Shown here in pieces: positions 61,041 to 64,000 of a DNA stretch of 64,000 bases. Source of the DNA: Membranipora membranacea (lineage: Eukaryota > Bryozoa > Gymnolaemata > Cheilostomatida > Membraniporidae); contig OU612070.1 in assembly GCA_914767715.1 (NCBI GenBank), positions 28,322,025-28,386,024 of the forward strand. The letters are read 5' to 3'. Position numbers and translations under genes: made by a program. The notes below the pieces were generated by a model that worked only from the letters and a program-made list of their open reading frames with translations, made no database searches and had not been told where the DNA came from. The first letter of the stretch is position 1, and each line of letters starts with the position of its first letter.

Positions 61041-64000
61041 CATTTTGTTTATAGGGCTAAGGTGGTTTTTTATGATGCTGACTGCTGAGTTGGCGGCAGG
61101 TCTGCAGGAAGGACAGGAGTGTGATGTAACTTTTGACTGTGGTACTAATGGTCATTGAATAACCACTTTTTTGAAAAGTCATAATGCCAAACATCTAATG
61201 GCTTTCTGTTCAACTCAATCATTTGATAACATTTTGATTCATGTTATTTAAAAACTCTATCCATTTAAAAAGTTTGGTGTTTCACATTCAATTAAGGTAT
61301 CAGTGAGGAGATTTTTCTGCGATCATGATATTATTTATTAGTTATTGTCCTTTAGCTCGAAAATCAATATAACTGTTCTTCTTTAGCATTCCAGTAAATG
61401 CCTATCATGACGTTAATAATTGCTGTCAGGTGGTTGGTTTTGACAGGAATCTGCTGAATTACTGCCATCACATCCAAGACTTCTATGATTTCAATGATTG
61501 CAACATCACCAGTATTGTAGCTTTGGTATTTATATCATTAGTAAATGATCATCAATGACATCATATCACAGGAGCATATATCCATTGACACAAGTGGATG
61601 TAGTAACCACACAAACATAGCAAAATATGGGTGTCATGGAAAATTACGTTTTTGTGATACAAACCAGGTAATGCTTTTGAACAATCAAACAGTTCTGCTC
61701 CCATGAAAATCTAACGTAAAAATCCAAAATCCCTGCCAGATTAATGTGTTTGAACATTTAATTTACTGATTTTATTACTAACATTTAATGTCAGTATCAG
61801 TATGCACTGACAGGGCCATATGTGATGGTAACCTGTCAGTTATGAATGCATATTAGTTGGAGCCCCCCCCCCCCTTGTTATTGATAAGGGTGGCTGCCAA
61901 AGCCTCAGTCTAACATAGACTTTTTTGTATATTGGCACAGAGAGTCTCAGATAAAAAAACATACGTTTGAAGATACAGTCGCAGGGTAGCATCCCAATTA
62001 TTTTGCAATCATTTCACTAAGTTTAATGCCAATGTTACTCATGATCAGTTTGAGTTATAGCTAGTGGGCTATATGCGAATACTGATTTAGATAAATTCAG
62101 TATTTTTTGCCTTGAAATGCAAGCCACTGTATCACCAGAACAACACAGTATTGAACTACTAAGATATGAAGTTCCAATTGTTGGTGGTGGGTTCTCCTTA
62201 TTAAGGCAATGACTGAAAGCTTGAGATGGACATGTAAAATTTAAATGGATATGGATAGGGGTGTCGCCTGATTTAATCCTACAGTAATACTTTTTAGCTC
62301 TTCACTGACAATCCAGTTCGTACTGGGTGAATACATAGATTTAAGTTGTCTCAATTTGGGAACTGAATCACGGTTTTGATAATGAATGATGCAGACTAGC
62401 TGGTGAAATACGATTTAGATACCATATCTGATATGTCTGTCATTGAACTGGAAATAGAATGTATGAGACAATAATCTTGAAAAGAAAGATCTGACATACG
62501 AAAGATTTTGTTTGGTGCAAGTTTTTTTGTGTGTGACTCACTCATCCAATATGATTGCCCCACGCCAAAGGCCCACTGAAGGGAAAATTGATTGCAGACC
62601 TGAATAAAATGCCATCAGCAAAACAGATTTCTCTCTTACATGCAAAATGATTACAATGATACAAGTAGGGGGGAAAATAGTCATTGAGTCATGATAAATA
62701 CATAGAAGTAAAAAGTACACTTTCAAATCTACATAGTGACTTTCATATCAGTAGTTGTGCATTACTTCAATCTTATTTTGTATATTTGTACGTATAATTG
62801 ATTCCTCCAAAAGGAACCTTAAAACATGCACTGAATATTTTTGACCACAAGTAGCATTTTTGGTGTGTCGTGTAAAAAAACCATGTTTTACATATAATAA
62901 TATATATATAATATAATATGCACTGGATTATCTTCTCTTCCTTCAAGGCAACATAATTCTATAAGTATTAGCATAAGCTGAACGGAAGTGTTCAACCATG
63001 CAGGAAGTTTCGGACAGTTTGCCCCAAACTCCCTGGTTCAACAAGGGGAGGAGGGGGTTCAAACGCAGAACATCATGTTCATGGTCTGCATTAGCATTTA
63101 TTTATCAATCTGTTCAAATTTTTAGACATTTGATGTATAAAGTTAGCACTGAAAATCGTAATACTTTATCTAACTAACAAATGCACAATAGAAGCATAAT
63201 TCCATCCCAGTCCTAGGTGTTTATTTCAGGGACCACACCCACATGACTATCCACATTGTACTACTTCTATATACATCCCATCATAGGGGGGGGGACCCGT
63301 TGTGCTCATGTTATCCTGTTATATATATTTTGTAATTCCTATTCTACATCTGTACCATTTATGGAGCTGTCAGATTTGCACATATGGTAGTATACCCACA
63401 GAGGCTTCCAGTGACTAATTAAGTTCTGCTCACAATGTTATGGTGAGATGACTGTAAGATGGAACTGAAAACAACTTGAGACATCTATTACTATTTTTCT
63501 CATTAAAATGTTGAGTTATCGGAGGCTCTATACAAATAACAATCAATTTTTCTATTGATAAAATTAAATAGCCTACATGTAGCCTACACGTAACAAGGGC
63601 TTCTTGTTGTATCGCTCTACAGGACAAAAAAATATCAGCTTTTCTGTAACAACAGTCACATGAGCTTCTCTTCTCTCAAAACAATTATCAAATCAAACAT
63701 GTACTGATAAAACATTATCTGGTCGGATATTGCCTGAAGAAATATTTACCAACACTTCACTTAACCAAGTAACTGAACTGATATAGAATCGGTGGGGTAG
63801 CTGAAACTGAAAGCTATGATGGACATGGAAATATTATATGGGTGATATTAGTACCCTGTAAATATGAGTTTATCCTTACATGTTTCGATGAGTCATGATA
63901 ATGGAAGTTTTCCCTTGAGTATTCTAAGCACTTTACTGGAAACGCATTCATGACAATTACAATAATAAAGCAGGGAGTTACAGAGACTCAAACTCCTTGA
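61041..64000. other. Intergenic after the WD40 gene; no gene seen
   Basis: AT-rich, with C runs (61863), a G run near 63287, and diverged copies of the repeat described at 60285. All open frames are short and unrecognisable. No close AATAAA follows the WD40 stop at 61040, so the 3' end cannot be placed. Confidence 0.5.
63370..63535. repeat. Dispersed repeat, copy B
   Basis: Direct-orientation copy of the element at 60350-60510, about 80% similar by eye, with small indels. It lies in the intergenic region beyond the WD40 gene. Confidence 0.75.

Overview
This is a window of an animal (metazoan) nuclear genome. Genes are split by GT-AG introns, AATAAA signals follow two of the genes, and the gene content is animal: an innexin, Dispatched, an EF-hand/WD40 protein of the WDR49/WDR64 group, a class A GPCR and a secreted AA15-type copper monooxygenase. 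The diagnostic innexin argues against a sponge, placozoan or non-animal source. A non-vertebrate bilaterian, a cnidarian or a ctenophore would fit; I cannot narrow it further from sequence alone. Exon models were built by hand from splice signals, family motifs and reading-phase continuity. In five of the six genes every junction closes in phase from ATG to stop.

Layout. 1105-5300 (-): a complete 7-exon innexin, 437 aa. 10134-16859 (+): a complete 5-exon Dispatched, 1103 aa, with one 2.76-kb exon carrying most of the membrane domain. 19234-61040 (+): a 31-exon, 1652-aa EF-hand/WD40 protein spread over 42 kb. Three of its introns hold other genes: a single-pass membrane protein with an NHL-like propeller (25527-36828, -), an AA15 LPMO (39747-42196, -) and a GPCR (46620-49578, +, first exon uncertain). 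61041-64000: no gene seen.

Spaces between genes hold non-LTR retrotransposon relics (2758, 7299 and possibly 45628), a 500-bp foldback element with TA flanks (17472-17971), several tandem repeats, and a set of 40-46-bp near-perfect palindromes. Three palindrome loci are bounded by 5-, 6- and 8-bp direct repeats, as if the palindromes had inserted as units.

Functionally the genes are not one pathway. Innexin makes gap junctions or hemichannels. Dispatched releases lipid-modified Hedgehog-type ligands; this copy keeps an RGRR site where vertebrate DISP1 is cut by furin. The EF-hand/WD40 protein belongs to a group associated with cilia and sperm. The LPMO oxidatively cleaves polysaccharide outside the cell. 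The most distinctive feature of the window is one long gene hosting three unrelated genes in separate introns, on both strands.
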